From UBA7703 sp963667195 (GTDB taxonomy: Bacteria; Bacillota; Clostridia; Christensenellales; CAG-138): a DNA stretch of 64,000 bases. The notes under the pieces are model-generated. The model worked only from the letters and a program-made list of their open reading frames with translations. It had not been told where the DNA came from and ran no database searches. The DNA is taken from the NCBI GenBank assembly GCA_963667195.1, contig OY762962.1:372001-436000 (forward strand), in the 5' to 3' direction. Positions 56,992-64,000 of this stretch are shown one piece after another. Every line of letters begins with the position of its first letter. Position 1 is the stretch's first letter. The position numbers and the translations under genes are program-made.

Positions 56992-58904
56992 GCGTCGTCC
57001 TCCTGTTTTACCTTAAGTTTTGGCAGGGGTTTCGGGGTAATCTGATAACAAACAGCGCCAAACGGCGGTAACCTCAGGCGGATGCGACAGGGATGTTCCC
57101 CGTATGGCTCGTAGACCGACAGTGTCGGCGCGTTGGGATAGTCCCCCGTGCCGCCGTAATACGGCGCGTCGGTGGAGAACACCTCGGTATACTGGCCGTA
57201 GATCGGAACTCCGATCATATAGTCCAGCCAGGGAGTCGGCGTAAAGTTAAACGTCCAGAAGAGCGCGTTTCCGTCCCGGTCATAGCGCATAAACGACAGG
57301 ATCGAATGGATGTTGTCGTCCACGCCGCACCAGTGGAAGCCCTCCCACGTATCGTCCACCTCAAACATCGGCGGGTTTTCGAGATAGAAGTGGTTGAGGT
57401 CATGCACATACTGCTGCATTTCCGCGTGCTTCGGGTAGTCAAGCAGGAACCAGTCGAGGGAGTCGTCTTCTTTCCACTCGATGTACTGCCCGAACTCGCC
57501 GCCCATGAACATGAGCTTCTTGCCGGGGTGCGCGTATTGATAGGCATATAAAAGCCTGAGCTGCGCGAACTGCTGCCAGTAATCTCCGGGCATTTTGCTG
57601 AGCATGCTCTTTTTGCCGTGGACGACCTCGTCATGCGAAAACGGCAGCACATAGTGCTCCGAAAACGCATAACACAGCGAGAACGTTAGTTTGTCGTGGT
57701 GATATTTTCGATAAATGCTGTCCATGCTCATGTAGGTGAGCATGTCGTTCATCCAACCCATATTCCATTTGTAAGCAAAGCCAAGCCCATCCTCCGAAAC
57801 TGGACGGGTGACATACGGATACGCGGAACTCTCTTCCGCAAAGAGCATCTTTCCGCCGTCGAGGTTGTTGACCGCGGAGTTGAGCTTGCGAAAGAACGCG
57901 ACCGCGTCGAGGTTGTCGTGTCCGCCATAGCGGTTGGGCAGCCACTCGCCGGGGCCTTTGCCAAAGTCGAGGTAGAGCATGGCGCTGACCGCGTCCACGC
58001 GAAGGCCGTCAAAGTGGAACTCCCTGAGCCAATACATCGCGCTGGAGATCAAGAAAGACTGCACCTGCGTTTGCTCAAAGTTAAACAGGAGCGTTCCCCA
58101 CTGCGGCATCTCGCCGCGCCGGGGATCGGGATGCTCAAACAAGGGTGTGCCGTCGAATAGGCGAAGCCCGTGCGCGTCCCGCGTGAAGTGCGCGGGTACC
58201 CAGTCCATGATGACGCCGATGCCTTCGTTATGCGCGCGGTCGATGAGATACATCAGCTCCTCCGGCTCGCCGTAGCGCGCCGTGGCGGCGTAGTATCCCG
58301 TCACCTGATAGCCCCAGCTTGGATCGTACGGGTACTCCATGAGCGGCATGACTTCGATATGCGTGTAACCCATGTCCACCACGTAATCGATCAGCTCGTC
58401 CGCGAGCTCCCGATAGCCGAGCCCCTGCTTCCAGCTGCCGAGGTGTACCTCATAGATATTCATCGGCTGGCTGAAGGTGTCCCGGTTTTCGCCGCGGCAT
58501 TCGAGGTAGTCTTCGTCCGACCACTCGTAATATGGCATATCGCCGACGACAGAGGCCGTGCCGTTTGGCTCCGCGCGGAAGGCAAACGGGTCTGCCTTCA
58601 TGATCAGCTCGCCCGTGTTGGTTACGATTGCGTATTTATAGAGATCGCCGGGCCGAGCCACGCCGATTGCGACTTCCCAAACGCCGGTGGTGCCGACGCG
58701 TTCCATCGGATCCGCCGCCGGATTCCAGAAGTTAAACGTGCCAGCCACGCTGACAGACTCCGCGTTTGGCGCCCAAACGGAGAAGCGGAACACCCGCTCC
58801 CCATATTCGCCAACGCCTTCATGGCAGCCAAGCTCCAGATATGCCGCCGTAGAAACGCCACGGTTAAAGTAATAGAGTGCTGTTTCGTCCGAAAATCTGC
58901 TCAT
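56988..58904 (-). CDS. glgB: 1,4-alpha-glucan branching enzyme
   Basis: A 638-residue GH13 enzyme that adds alpha-1,6 branches to glycogen. The N-terminal CBM48 domain (GERVFRFSVWAPNAESVSVAG) precedes the catalytic barrel with nucleophile Asp in FDGLRVDAVSAML, acid Glu in LFAEESSAYPY and transition-state Asp in LPFSHDEVVHGK. A C-terminal beta domain ends the product. It heads the glgBCDA operon, and the gap upstream holds a cre-like box and a promoter with an extended -10. Confidence 0.97.
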   Translation of the reverse strand: MSRFSDETALYYFNRGVSTAAYLELGCHEGVGEYGERVFRFSVWAPNAESVSVAGTFNFWNPAADPMERVGTTGVWEVAIGVARPGDLYKYAIVTNTGELIMKADPFAFRAEPNGTASVVGDMPYYEWSDEDYLECRGENRDTFSQPMNIYEVHLGSWKQGLGYRELADELIDYVVDMGYTHIEVMPLMEYPYDPSWGYQVTGYYAATARYGEPEELMYLIDRAHNEGIGVIMDWVPAHFTRDAHGLRLFDGTPLFEHPDPRRGEMPQWGTLLFNFEQTQVQSFLISSAMYWLREFHFDGLRVDAVSAMLYLDFGKGPGEWLPNRYGGHDNLDAVAFFRKLNSAVNNLDGGKMLFAEESSAYPYVTRPVSEDGLGFAYKWNMGWMNDMLTYMSMDSIYRKYHHDKLTFSLCYAFSEHYVLPFSHDEVVHGKKSMLSKMPGDYWQQFAQLRLLYAYQYAHPGKKLMFMGGEFGQYIEWKEDDSLDWFLLDYPKHAEMQQYVHDLNHFYLENPPMFEVDDTWEGFHWCGVDDNIHSILSFMRYDRDGNALFWTFNFTPTPWLDYMIGVPIYGQYTEVFSTDAPYYGGTGDYPNAPTLSVYEPYGEHPCRIRLRLPPFGAVCYQITPKPLPKLKVKQEDDA

Positions 58905-58992
58905 CTACGCTACCCCCGGGTACCAGGCTTCAGGTTCTGTTCTGCATGCGCATCGATCACGCTGGTTTTGTTTATGCATTTCTTTCTGTCAT

Positions 58993-59002
58993 CATACCAT
59001 CA
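58993..59002 (-). promoter_or_regulatory. Predicted extended -10 promoter of glgBCDA
   Basis: On the minus strand TGGTATGAT gives TATGAT at 58993-58998 with an extended TGN; the -35 is poor. Leader about 80 nt. Confidence 0.45.
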
Positions 59003-59106
59003 TTTTCAGGCAAAAGGAACAAGTATCTACCTGATTGGTCCATTTGCCCGCGCATTTTACAAGCGGTTTACGAACATGGATTCAGTTGTGTTAAGTGAAG
59101 GTTCGT

Positions 59107-59121
59107 TTGAAAGCGTTTGCA
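59107..59121. promoter_or_regulatory. cre-like box (CcpA site candidate)
   Basis: TTGAAAGCGTTTGCA fits the catabolite-responsive consensus WTGNAANCGNWNNCW at every position. It lies about 110 bp upstream of both the glgB and AEC promoters. Confidence 0.6.
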
Positions 59122-59215
59122 GGCGGGATTGCTTTCGGATCGCGGATTTTCTCTCCCATACGAAAAAAAGCATAACCTGCTTTTCCTCAGCCGCACCCCG
59201 AAAGACACGAGGGTG

Positions 59216-59224
59216 TGTTATAAT
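59216..59224 (+). promoter_or_regulatory. Extended -10 promoter of the AEC gene
   Basis: TGTTATAAT: TATAAT at 59219-59224 with an extended TGN; no clear -35. Confidence 0.5.
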
Positions 59225-59278
59225 GCATCCAATATCGCGCTTATTTGGGCGCAGACTGTGATAAACCGGGGTTCGTCG

Positions 59279-60217
59279 ATGGAAAACCTGCTGCTCTCGT
59301 TCAATGTTGTGGCTCCGCTGTTGATCTATATGATCATCGGCGTGGTGCTGCGAAAGACCAAAATCGCATCGGAAAGCCTGATGCGCAACGCAAACAACAT
59401 CATCTACTACGTCACGCTCCCGCTGATGTGTTACCGCGCAATTGCGGTGGCGGATATCGGCGCGATGTTTGCCACGCCGTTTCTGCTGTATATGGCTCTC
59501 GGCATCGTGATCACCTTCGCGCTCGCTTTGTGGATCGTTCCGCTGGTCTGCAAGGACAATCGTCGCCGCGGCGTGCTGATTCTCGGCGTGTTTCGCTCCA
59601 ACGACGCGATCTTCGGCCTTGCGGTCGCGGCGGCGCTGCTGGGCGAAAACAACCTTGGCATGATGTCCATCGCGATCTCACTCTCCGTTCCGCTGTTCGG
59701 CATTCTCGCCGTCATTGCGATGGAGCGTTTTCGCGACGAGCGGGTCAATTTCGGCACCGTCCTTCTGCGGGTGATCAAAAACCCGATCATGATCGCCTGT
59801 TACGCAGGATTCATTGTGAATCTATTGAATATCAACCTGCCCGTCGTGCTGCAGAAGCCGATTGACGCGCTCGCGGCCTCCACAACACCTTTGGCGTTTG
59901 TGCTTCTCGGCGGCACGATCTCATTTGCCGCGGTCAAGAAAAATCTCGCCGCGATCACGTGGGTCTCGCTGCTTCGCCTCTTTGTCGTGCCGCTCTGCGC
60001 CGTTGCGGCGTTTCTGCTGCTGGGCTTCCGCGGCGAAAGCATCGTCGTAGCTCTGATCATCTTCGGCGCTCCGGTCGCGATGCTGACCTACACGATGGCG
60101 GTCGGCATGCAGGCGGATGACGAGCTCGCGGGAACGCTGGTTGCGATCACCAGCGTGCTCTCCATCGTCACGATGTTCTTCTTCATCTTTGTTCTCAAGC
60201 AGTTTGCGTTTATTTAA
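59279..60217 (+). CDS. AEC-family transporter (auxin efflux carrier type)
   Basis: A 312-residue membrane protein with about ten helices in two repeats. Family hallmarks are VAPLLIYMIIGVVLRKTKI at the start, NNIIYYVTLPLMCYRA, GVFRSNDAIFGLAVAAALLG and the C-terminal GAPVAMLTYTMAVGMQADDELAGTLVAITSVLS (in part). Bacterial members carry organic acids such as malate. ATG 59279 starts the first helix; the longer upstream frame runs through the promoter and is rejected. It is transcribed away from glgB. Confidence 0.88.
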   Translation: MENLLLSFNVVAPLLIYMIIGVVLRKTKIASESLMRNANNIIYYVTLPLMCYRAIAVADIGAMFATPFLLYMALGIVITFALALWIVPLVCKDNRRRGVLILGVFRSNDAIFGLAVAAALLGENNLGMMSIAISLSVPLFGILAVIAMERFRDERVNFGTVLLRVIKNPIMIACYAGFIVNLLNINLPVVLQKPIDALAASTTPLAFVLLGGTISFAAVKKNLAAITWVSLLRLFVVPLCAVAAFLLLGFRGESIVVALIIFGAPVAMLTYTMAVGMQADDELAGTLVAITSVLSIVTMFFFIFVLKQFAFI

Positions 60218-60269
60218 CGTTTTTCAAGTGACGAAGACAATTTGCTCTGATTTCATGCGAGGGTAAACT

Positions 60270-61481
60270 ATGACAAAGCGTTTGTATGACCTGGACAGCC
60301 ACCAAACCGAGGCTGAATCCCGCGTTGTCTCCTGCGTTGCCGCGGGAGATGCGTTTGACATTGTGCTCGATCAAACCGTGTTCTTTCCGGAAGGCGGAGG
60401 CCAGCCCTCCGATACCGGCACGCTGGGCGCGGCGTTTGTCTCCCATGTGCGCGAGGAGGGCGGCGAAGTCGTTCATCGCGTGGATCACGCGCTCGCGGTC
60501 GGCGCGGTTGTGCCGGGCAAGATCGACTGGGCACGCCGATTCGATTTCATGCAGCAGCACACGGGCGAACACCTGCTCTCGTTTTCGTTTTACGAGCTTT
60601 TTTCGGCGAGCAACGTCGGCTTCCATCTTGCGCTGGACTACGCGACCATCGACTTCGACAAGCCCGTTTCGCACGAGCAGATCGTCGAAGCGGAGCAGCT
60701 CGCCAACCGCTTCGTCTGGAAGAACCTTCCAGTGCATGCGACGTTTTACGAAAACGAAGCGGACGTTGCCGCGCTGCCGCTGCGCAAGCACGCGGAGGGG
60801 CTGATTCCTCCGATCCGCATCGTCGGCATCGAGGGCGCGGACTTATGCACCTGCTGCGCGCCGCATTGCGACAAGACGGGCGAAATCGGCTCCATCTTCG
60901 TTGCCGACGCGTCGAGTTATAAGGGCGGCACGCGGATCACGTTTTTCTGCGGCGAGCGCGCGCTGAAGCTGCACCGCGCGCAGCACGACGATCTGGACGT
61001 GATCGCGCGCAGATTCTCCTGCCAGCGGGAGGCCGCCGTGAGTGCGGTGAAGAAGCTCTCGGACGACTACGGTGCGCTGAAAAAGAGCGAGCGCGACCTT
61101 GCAAGATCGCTCAATGGCTATATGGCAACCGAATTCTTAGCGAGCGCTGCTAAGGCGGGCAAATACCGCGTGGTAGCGCAGCTGGTCTACGGCGTGGACG
61201 CAGCCCGCCTCAAGGACCTCGCGCAGGCGGCTTCTGCGGAAAAGACGATCGCACTCCTGATCAACGCGGGAGACGACAGGCTCTCCTACGTGCTCTCCAC
61301 CGGCGCGGGATTCCCGCTGGATGTTTCGGAGCTCATGCCCGCAATCAACGCGGGTCTCGGCGGCAAAGGCGGCGGCAGAGGCACGCTCGCGCAGGGAACT
61401 TCGTCCGCAATCACAGGTACGGCGGAAGCGCTGGAGCAGCTCAGGAGTTATCTGGTCAAGCGCCTGAGCGATCTGAAGTAA
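60270..61481 (+). CDS. alaX: Alanyl-tRNA editing protein AlaX-L type with DHHA1 domain
   Basis: A 403-residue free-standing editing enzyme that removes Ser or Gly wrongly attached to tRNA-Ala. The N-terminal part has TVFFPEGGGQPSDTG, the zinc sites QHTGEH and CCAPHCDKTGEIG. A coiled linker (AAVSAVKKLSDDYGALKKSERDL) leads to a C-terminal DHHA1 domain ending GGKGGGRGTLAQG. GAGGG precedes the ATG. The two-domain form corresponds to the editing half of AlaRS. It lies 52 bp after the AEC gene, but a link between them is not evident. Confidence 0.95.
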   Translation: MTKRLYDLDSHQTEAESRVVSCVAAGDAFDIVLDQTVFFPEGGGQPSDTGTLGAAFVSHVREEGGEVVHRVDHALAVGAVVPGKIDWARRFDFMQQHTGEHLLSFSFYELFSASNVGFHLALDYATIDFDKPVSHEQIVEAEQLANRFVWKNLPVHATFYENEADVAALPLRKHAEGLIPPIRIVGIEGADLCTCCAPHCDKTGEIGSIFVADASSYKGGTRITFFCGERALKLHRAQHDDLDVIARRFSCQREAAVSAVKKLSDDYGALKKSERDLARSLNGYMATEFLASAAKAGKYRVVAQLVYGVDAARLKDLAQAASAEKTIALLINAGDDRLSYVLSTGAGFPLDVSELMPAINAGLGGKGGGRGTLAQGTSSAITGTAEALEQLRSYLVKRLSDLK

Positions 61482-61553
61482 CGTCAACAAACCAAGCATC
61501 AAAATGGCTATCCGAAAATGAGTAGCACCAGCGAAACGAAAGACTTAAGAGGC

Positions 61554-61676
61554 GCGGGCGGATGATATCCGCCCCTACATCCGCTCTTGCGGAGAAGCCC
61601 GAATCGCGAAGCTGTTTGATACGATTTGAACCGAGATATTCTGGTGCACGTGTAGGGGCGGATATCATCCGCCCGC
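61554..61676. repeat. Interspersed-type inverted repeat with 26-bp arms
   Basis: The arms at 61554-61579 and 61651-61676 are exact reverse complements, and each arm is itself nearly palindromic around GATATC (GGGCGGAT and ATCCGCCC). The 71 bp between them are non-coding. This type of GGGGCGGATATNATCCGCCCC element is often repeated between genes in clostridial genomes; only one pair occurs in this window. Confidence 0.85.
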
Positions 61677-61695
61677 AATGACCTAAGTTAAATTT

Positions 61696-61743
61696 AGAGG
61701 CTGTCCGTGAAAGAAAACATCTTTCTGGGCAGCCTCTTTTTTA
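61696..61743. terminator. Terminator, probably bidirectional
   Basis: Eight-bp outer stem (61696-61703 with 61730-61737) and an inner AAAGA/TCTTT stem, followed by a run of T. Confidence 0.75.
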
Positions 61744-61756
61744 CGTTTGCGTTTTT

Positions 61757-61939
61757 TTACAGTCCTTTGAAGATGGTGCCAAGAAGCATCAGTCCGTATG
61801 CCGCGGTCATGACCCAGAAGTCATACTGCTTGACGAAGCTCCCGACCACGGGGATGCCGACGTATTTGCTCGCGATGGCCAACCCTGCGAGAATCAACGC
61901 AAGCAGCCAGATGATAAATTTCGGTGCGCTCAGTTTCAT
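61757..61939 (-). CDS. Small two-helix membrane protein
   Basis: A 60-residue protein with helices at about 8-25 and 42-58 (IIWLLALILAGLAIASKYVG, MTAAYGLMLLGTIFKGL). The ATG at 61939 has GGGAGG nine bases upstream; another ATG three codons earlier touches the ribosome site. Not recognised. A terminator at 61696-61743 closes it. Confidence 0.7.
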   Translation of the reverse strand: MKLSAPKFIIWLLALILAGLAIASKYVGIPVVGSFVKQYDFWVMTAAYGLMLLGTIFKGL

Positions 61940-62041
61940 AATGATCATCCTCCCTGTTGAATTGATCGAATTGTAGCACGCGCGCGATCCATCGACCGCA
62001 AGTTTGTCACATAGTGCCTTTGTTTTGTATCAAACGCCAAC

Positions 62042-62071
62042 AAAAAAGGCTGCCTTCCGGAGAAGACAGCC
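62042..62071 (-). terminator. Terminator of the GNAT-like gene
   Basis: Ten-bp stem with one mismatch or G-T pair (62048-62057 with 62062-62071), loop of four, T6 run on the minus strand. Confidence 0.85.
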
Positions 62072-62085
62072 CTTGAGAACGTGTG

Positions 62086-63201
62086 TTACAAAGTCTTGAC
62101 GAAGCAGCGGCGGCGCTTATGCTGTACGCCCTGGAACCGCTCCCACTGCGCGAGGATGTGGTCGTTGATCTCCAGCATCGGCCCCGTCTCGGCATAGCGA
62201 ACGCCCGCCTTGATGAGCTTGTGCTGCATGTCGTCGAGGATGACTGCGTTGACGCCCTGTCCCTGCAGGTCGGGCCGCACCGCGATGAGCAGCAGATCGA
62301 CCGTGTCGTTCTTGCCCTTGAGCGCCTTGAGCAGGCGAACCCAGCCGAACGGCATCGTCTTGCCCTTCATCTTCTGCATCGCGCTGTCCAGCGCGGGGCA
62401 GCAGATGCCGAACGCGACCATTTCGCCCTCTTCGGTGTAGACAAACGACGTGGTGCGCCGCGCCACCATCGGGCGGAACTCGCCGACGTACTTCGTAATC
62501 TGCGCTTCCGTGAGCGGAATCATGCCAAAGAGCGTGTACGCGCGGTTATAGAGCAGGAACATGTCGTGGATGAGCTCCTTGAGGGGTTTGTCGCCCATGT
62601 TGACCACGTGCAGTTTTTTGCGCTTCTTAACATACTCCGAAACGCGGGTGAGGGACTCCATCGGTTCGGTCGGAATCGTCAGCCGCATCTCCATCCAGTC
62701 CACCTGCTTGCCGTAGCCGCGCCGCGTGAGCTGGGTCAGATAGTACGGGTGATTGTAATAGGTGTAGAACAGGCTCTTTTGATCAAAGCCTTCGACCAGC
62801 ATGCCCTCGCGGTCCATGTCCGAAAAGCCCAGCGGACCGTGCATGGCCTCGCAGCCAAGCTCGCGTGCCCAGTTCTCCACGGCATCAAACAGCGCGTCTA
62901 CCACCTCGTCGTCGTCGATGAAATCCACCTGCGTGAAGTTCATATACTTGCGGTCGAACGAAGCGTTCGCGCGGTCATTGAGAATTCCCTGAATGCGGCC
63001 GACGATCTTGTCGTCGCGGTAGGCGAGAAACGCCTTTGCCTGACAAAACGCGAACGCAGGATTCTTATCCTTCTGCATGTCCGCAACCTGGCTCGCCAGG
63101 ATGTCCGGCACATAGTAGGGATTTCCCTTGTAGAGCTCGAGCGGGAATTCCATGAACTTGACCAAATCCTTCTTGGTCACGGCCTCTTTGATCGTTACCA
63201 C
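62086..63201 (-). CDS. GNAT-like conserved protein
   Basis: A 371-residue protein resembling a double N-acetyltransferase fold. The N-terminal half has KAFLAYRDDKIVGRIQGILND (in part) and AMHGPLGFSDMDREGML; the C-terminal half has LLLIAVRPDLQGQGVNAVILD, a GNAT acetyl-CoA-binding segment with Q-x-x-G-x-G altered to LQGQGVN. The family is widespread in anaerobes and has no known substrate. The start is GTG with AGGGGG nine bases upstream. It is the last gene of the unit with the DUF4349 gene, 27 bp away. Confidence 0.82.
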   Translation of the reverse strand: MVTIKEAVTKKDLVKFMEFPLELYKGNPYYVPDILASQVADMQKDKNPAFAFCQAKAFLAYRDDKIVGRIQGILNDRANASFDRKYMNFTQVDFIDDDEVVDALFDAVENWARELGCEAMHGPLGFSDMDREGMLVEGFDQKSLFYTYYNHPYYLTQLTRRGYGKQVDWMEMRLTIPTEPMESLTRVSEYVKKRKKLHVVNMGDKPLKELIHDMFLLYNRAYTLFGMIPLTEAQITKYVGEFRPMVARRTTSFVYTEEGEMVAFGICCPALDSAMQKMKGKTMPFGWVRLLKALKGKNDTVDLLLIAVRPDLQGQGVNAVILDDMQHKLIKAGVRYAETGPMLEINDHILAQWERFQGVQHKRRRCFVKTL

Positions 63202-63228
63202 CTAATCCAACCCCCTGATATTAAATTT

Positions 63229-64000
63229 TTATTCGTTCTTTTTTACGGTGTTGTCCGGCTCGGCGGACGCCAACTGCTGCGCCTTGAGCGCTGCGGCCTT
63301 TTTACGCTTGTTCTTCTTGTGTACGATAATCGGAACCCCGATGACGAGGAACAGTATACCTGCCGGAATTGCGGCAACAGCGATGAAAATGCCGATGGCA
63401 CCAATCGCGTTCACCACAAAGCGCGCGCTGTTTTGGAAGCCTTTCGACATCCTGTTCCAAACGTCGGATGCCTTCCACATCGTGATCAGCTCGTTTTCGC
63501 CCTCTACCGCGGTCTTGGGCGTGCGGTTGACGGTGATGTTGAGCGTCGCGTATGCAACAAGGTTGTCCCAGAGTTTGATCTGACCCGTGTAGCTCTCGAT
63601 GTCCGCGCGGACGCTGGAGAGGCTCTGGCGAACGGCAAGGATATCCTCTACCGTTTCACACTTTGCGAGGATTTCGAGCAGTTGCTGCTCCTCGGCCTTC
63701 GCGCTGGTCAGCCGCGCCTGAATGTCGTAGTAGTTCTGCGAGATGTCGTCCGAGCTCAGGCGATAGTCGTTCACCTTGCCCAGCGCGTTTGCCGCGGTCA
63801 CAAGCGCTTCCAGCTGATCGGCCGGCACCTTGAGCGTGGCGTACGCGTAGTTTGTCCCTTGATCATCCGTGGTGGAATACGAGCCCGAGACATAACCGCC
63901 CAACGTTTTTGCCTTTTCGACAAGCACGCTCAGCGCAGCCGCGGGATCATCCACCGTCACGGTCATGTCCGCGTTGTAGACGATCTTTCGTACGTCGAAA
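63229..64000 (-). CDS. DUF4349 membrane protein (5' end outside the window)
   Basis: The last 257 codons of a gene whose start lies beyond base 64000. The visible part contains the DUF4349 core (AAALSVLVEKAKTLGGYV, YATLKVPADQLEALV, KCETVEDILAVRQSLSSVRADIE in part), then a coiled coil, a large membrane helix (about VVNAIGAIGIFIAVAAIPAG), and a basic tail. The family is bacterial, often in lipoprotein form, with unknown function. It lies 27 bp upstream of the GNAT-like gene on the same strand. Confidence 0.88.
   Translation of the reverse strand, partial: FDVRKIVYNADMTVTVDDPAAALSVLVEKAKTLGGYVSGSYSTTDDQGTNYAYATLKVPADQLEALVTAANALGKVNDYRLSSDDISQNYYDIQARLTSAKAEEQQLLEILAKCETVEDILAVRQSLSSVRADIESYTGQIKLWDNLVAYATLNITVNRTPKTAVEGENELITMWKASDVWNRMSKGFQNSARFVVNAIGAIGIFIAVAAIPAGILFLVIGVPIIVHKKNKRKKAAALKAQQLASAEPDNTVKKNE

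Larger units (their letters stand above)
58905..59278. other. 374-bp divergent region between glgB and the AEC transporter
   Basis: No gene is seen. It contains the leftward glgB -10 region (58993-58998), the cre-like box at 59107-59121 and the rightward -10 of the AEC gene at 59219-59224. Confidence 0.65.

Noticed and set aside
58170..59261. 363-codon plus-strand frame at the glgB 5' end
   Set aside because: Mostly antisense to glgB and then runs through the promoter region.
1..64000. tRNA, rRNA, CRISPR arrays, transposases and classical riboswitches
   Set aside because: I looked on both strands and saw none that I could support.

Overview
The window looks like a chromosomal segment of a G+C-rich, Gram-positive-type anaerobe of the Clostridia. 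The evidence is a GlgC/GlgD pair (GlgD is a Firmicutes feature), an electron-bifurcating-type [FeFe] hydrogenase operon with a sensory group C hydrogenase, LPXTG proteins with a class C sortase, a DUF975 protein, a cre-like box, and strong AGGAGG ribosome sites with ATG, GTG and TTG starts. I saw no rRNA, tRNA, CRISPR array, transposase or integrase. Most intergenic gaps carry recognisable sigma-A-type promoters (several are TTGACA-N17-TATAAT-like) and U-tailed hairpin terminators. Both window ends cut a gene.

Layout. 0-4.4 kb: a truncated PQQ-type beta-propeller membrane protein with a TetR regulator, a nuclease-XPD helicase fusion, and a HAD phosphatase. 4.4-8.7 kb: enolase, then a small membrane protein and an ammonium channel fused to a PII domain, behind a promoter followed at once by a terminator-like hairpin. 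8.8-11.2 kb: an autoregulated-looking padR-MFS pair and a helical-repeat protein with one EF-hand-like loop. 11.2-15.8 kb: an arsenic/redox operon (arsR, ArsP-type permease, small thioredoxin-like protein, acr3, CoA-disulfide reductase-rhodanese). 16-20.3 kb: an AlkZ/YcaQ-like winged-helix protein and a membrane glycosylation operon (GT-C, GtrB-like GT2, GtrA). 20.5-29.6 kb: a sortase-assembled pilus operon (tip adhesin, backbone pilin, sortase C, minor IPQTG pilin, second sortase) with a divergent Mga/RofA-like regulator. 29.8-32.6 kb: a PlsC-like acyltransferase and a GPH symporter pseudogene. 32.6-40.3 kb: a seven-gene [FeFe] hydrogenase operon. 40.5-45.0 kb: an LRR lipoprotein, a polytopic membrane protein and a HAD-GtrA fusion. 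45.2-47.0 kb: an ABC-2 exporter. 47.2-47.8 kb: an A+T-rich AbiV-like HEPN gene that looks like an immigrant. 47.8-52.9 kb: birA-bioY, a YgjP-type protease, a small HTH protein, a DUF2156 protein and a DUF975 protein. 53.0-58.9 kb: glgBCDA. 59.3-64 kb: an AEC transporter, AlaX, a 26-bp inverted repeat, a small membrane protein, a GNAT-like protein and a truncated DUF4349 protein.

Working together: the hydrogenase operon appears to combine a catalytic NADH/ferredoxin-linked HydABC with a redox-sensing module (HydS plus SpoIIE-type phosphatase). The glg operon makes glycogen from glucose-1-phosphate, and the gap upstream of it holds a cre-like box. The pilus operon with its divergent regulator is a self-contained surface-adhesion island. 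The ars operon couples metalloid efflux to thiol/disulfide chemistry. The most unusual elements are the HAD-GtrA fusion, the Amt-PII gene with its possible attenuated leader, the HydS/SpoIIE pair with two paralogous 2Fe-2S proteins at the operon ends, and the isolated HEPN/AbiV gene.
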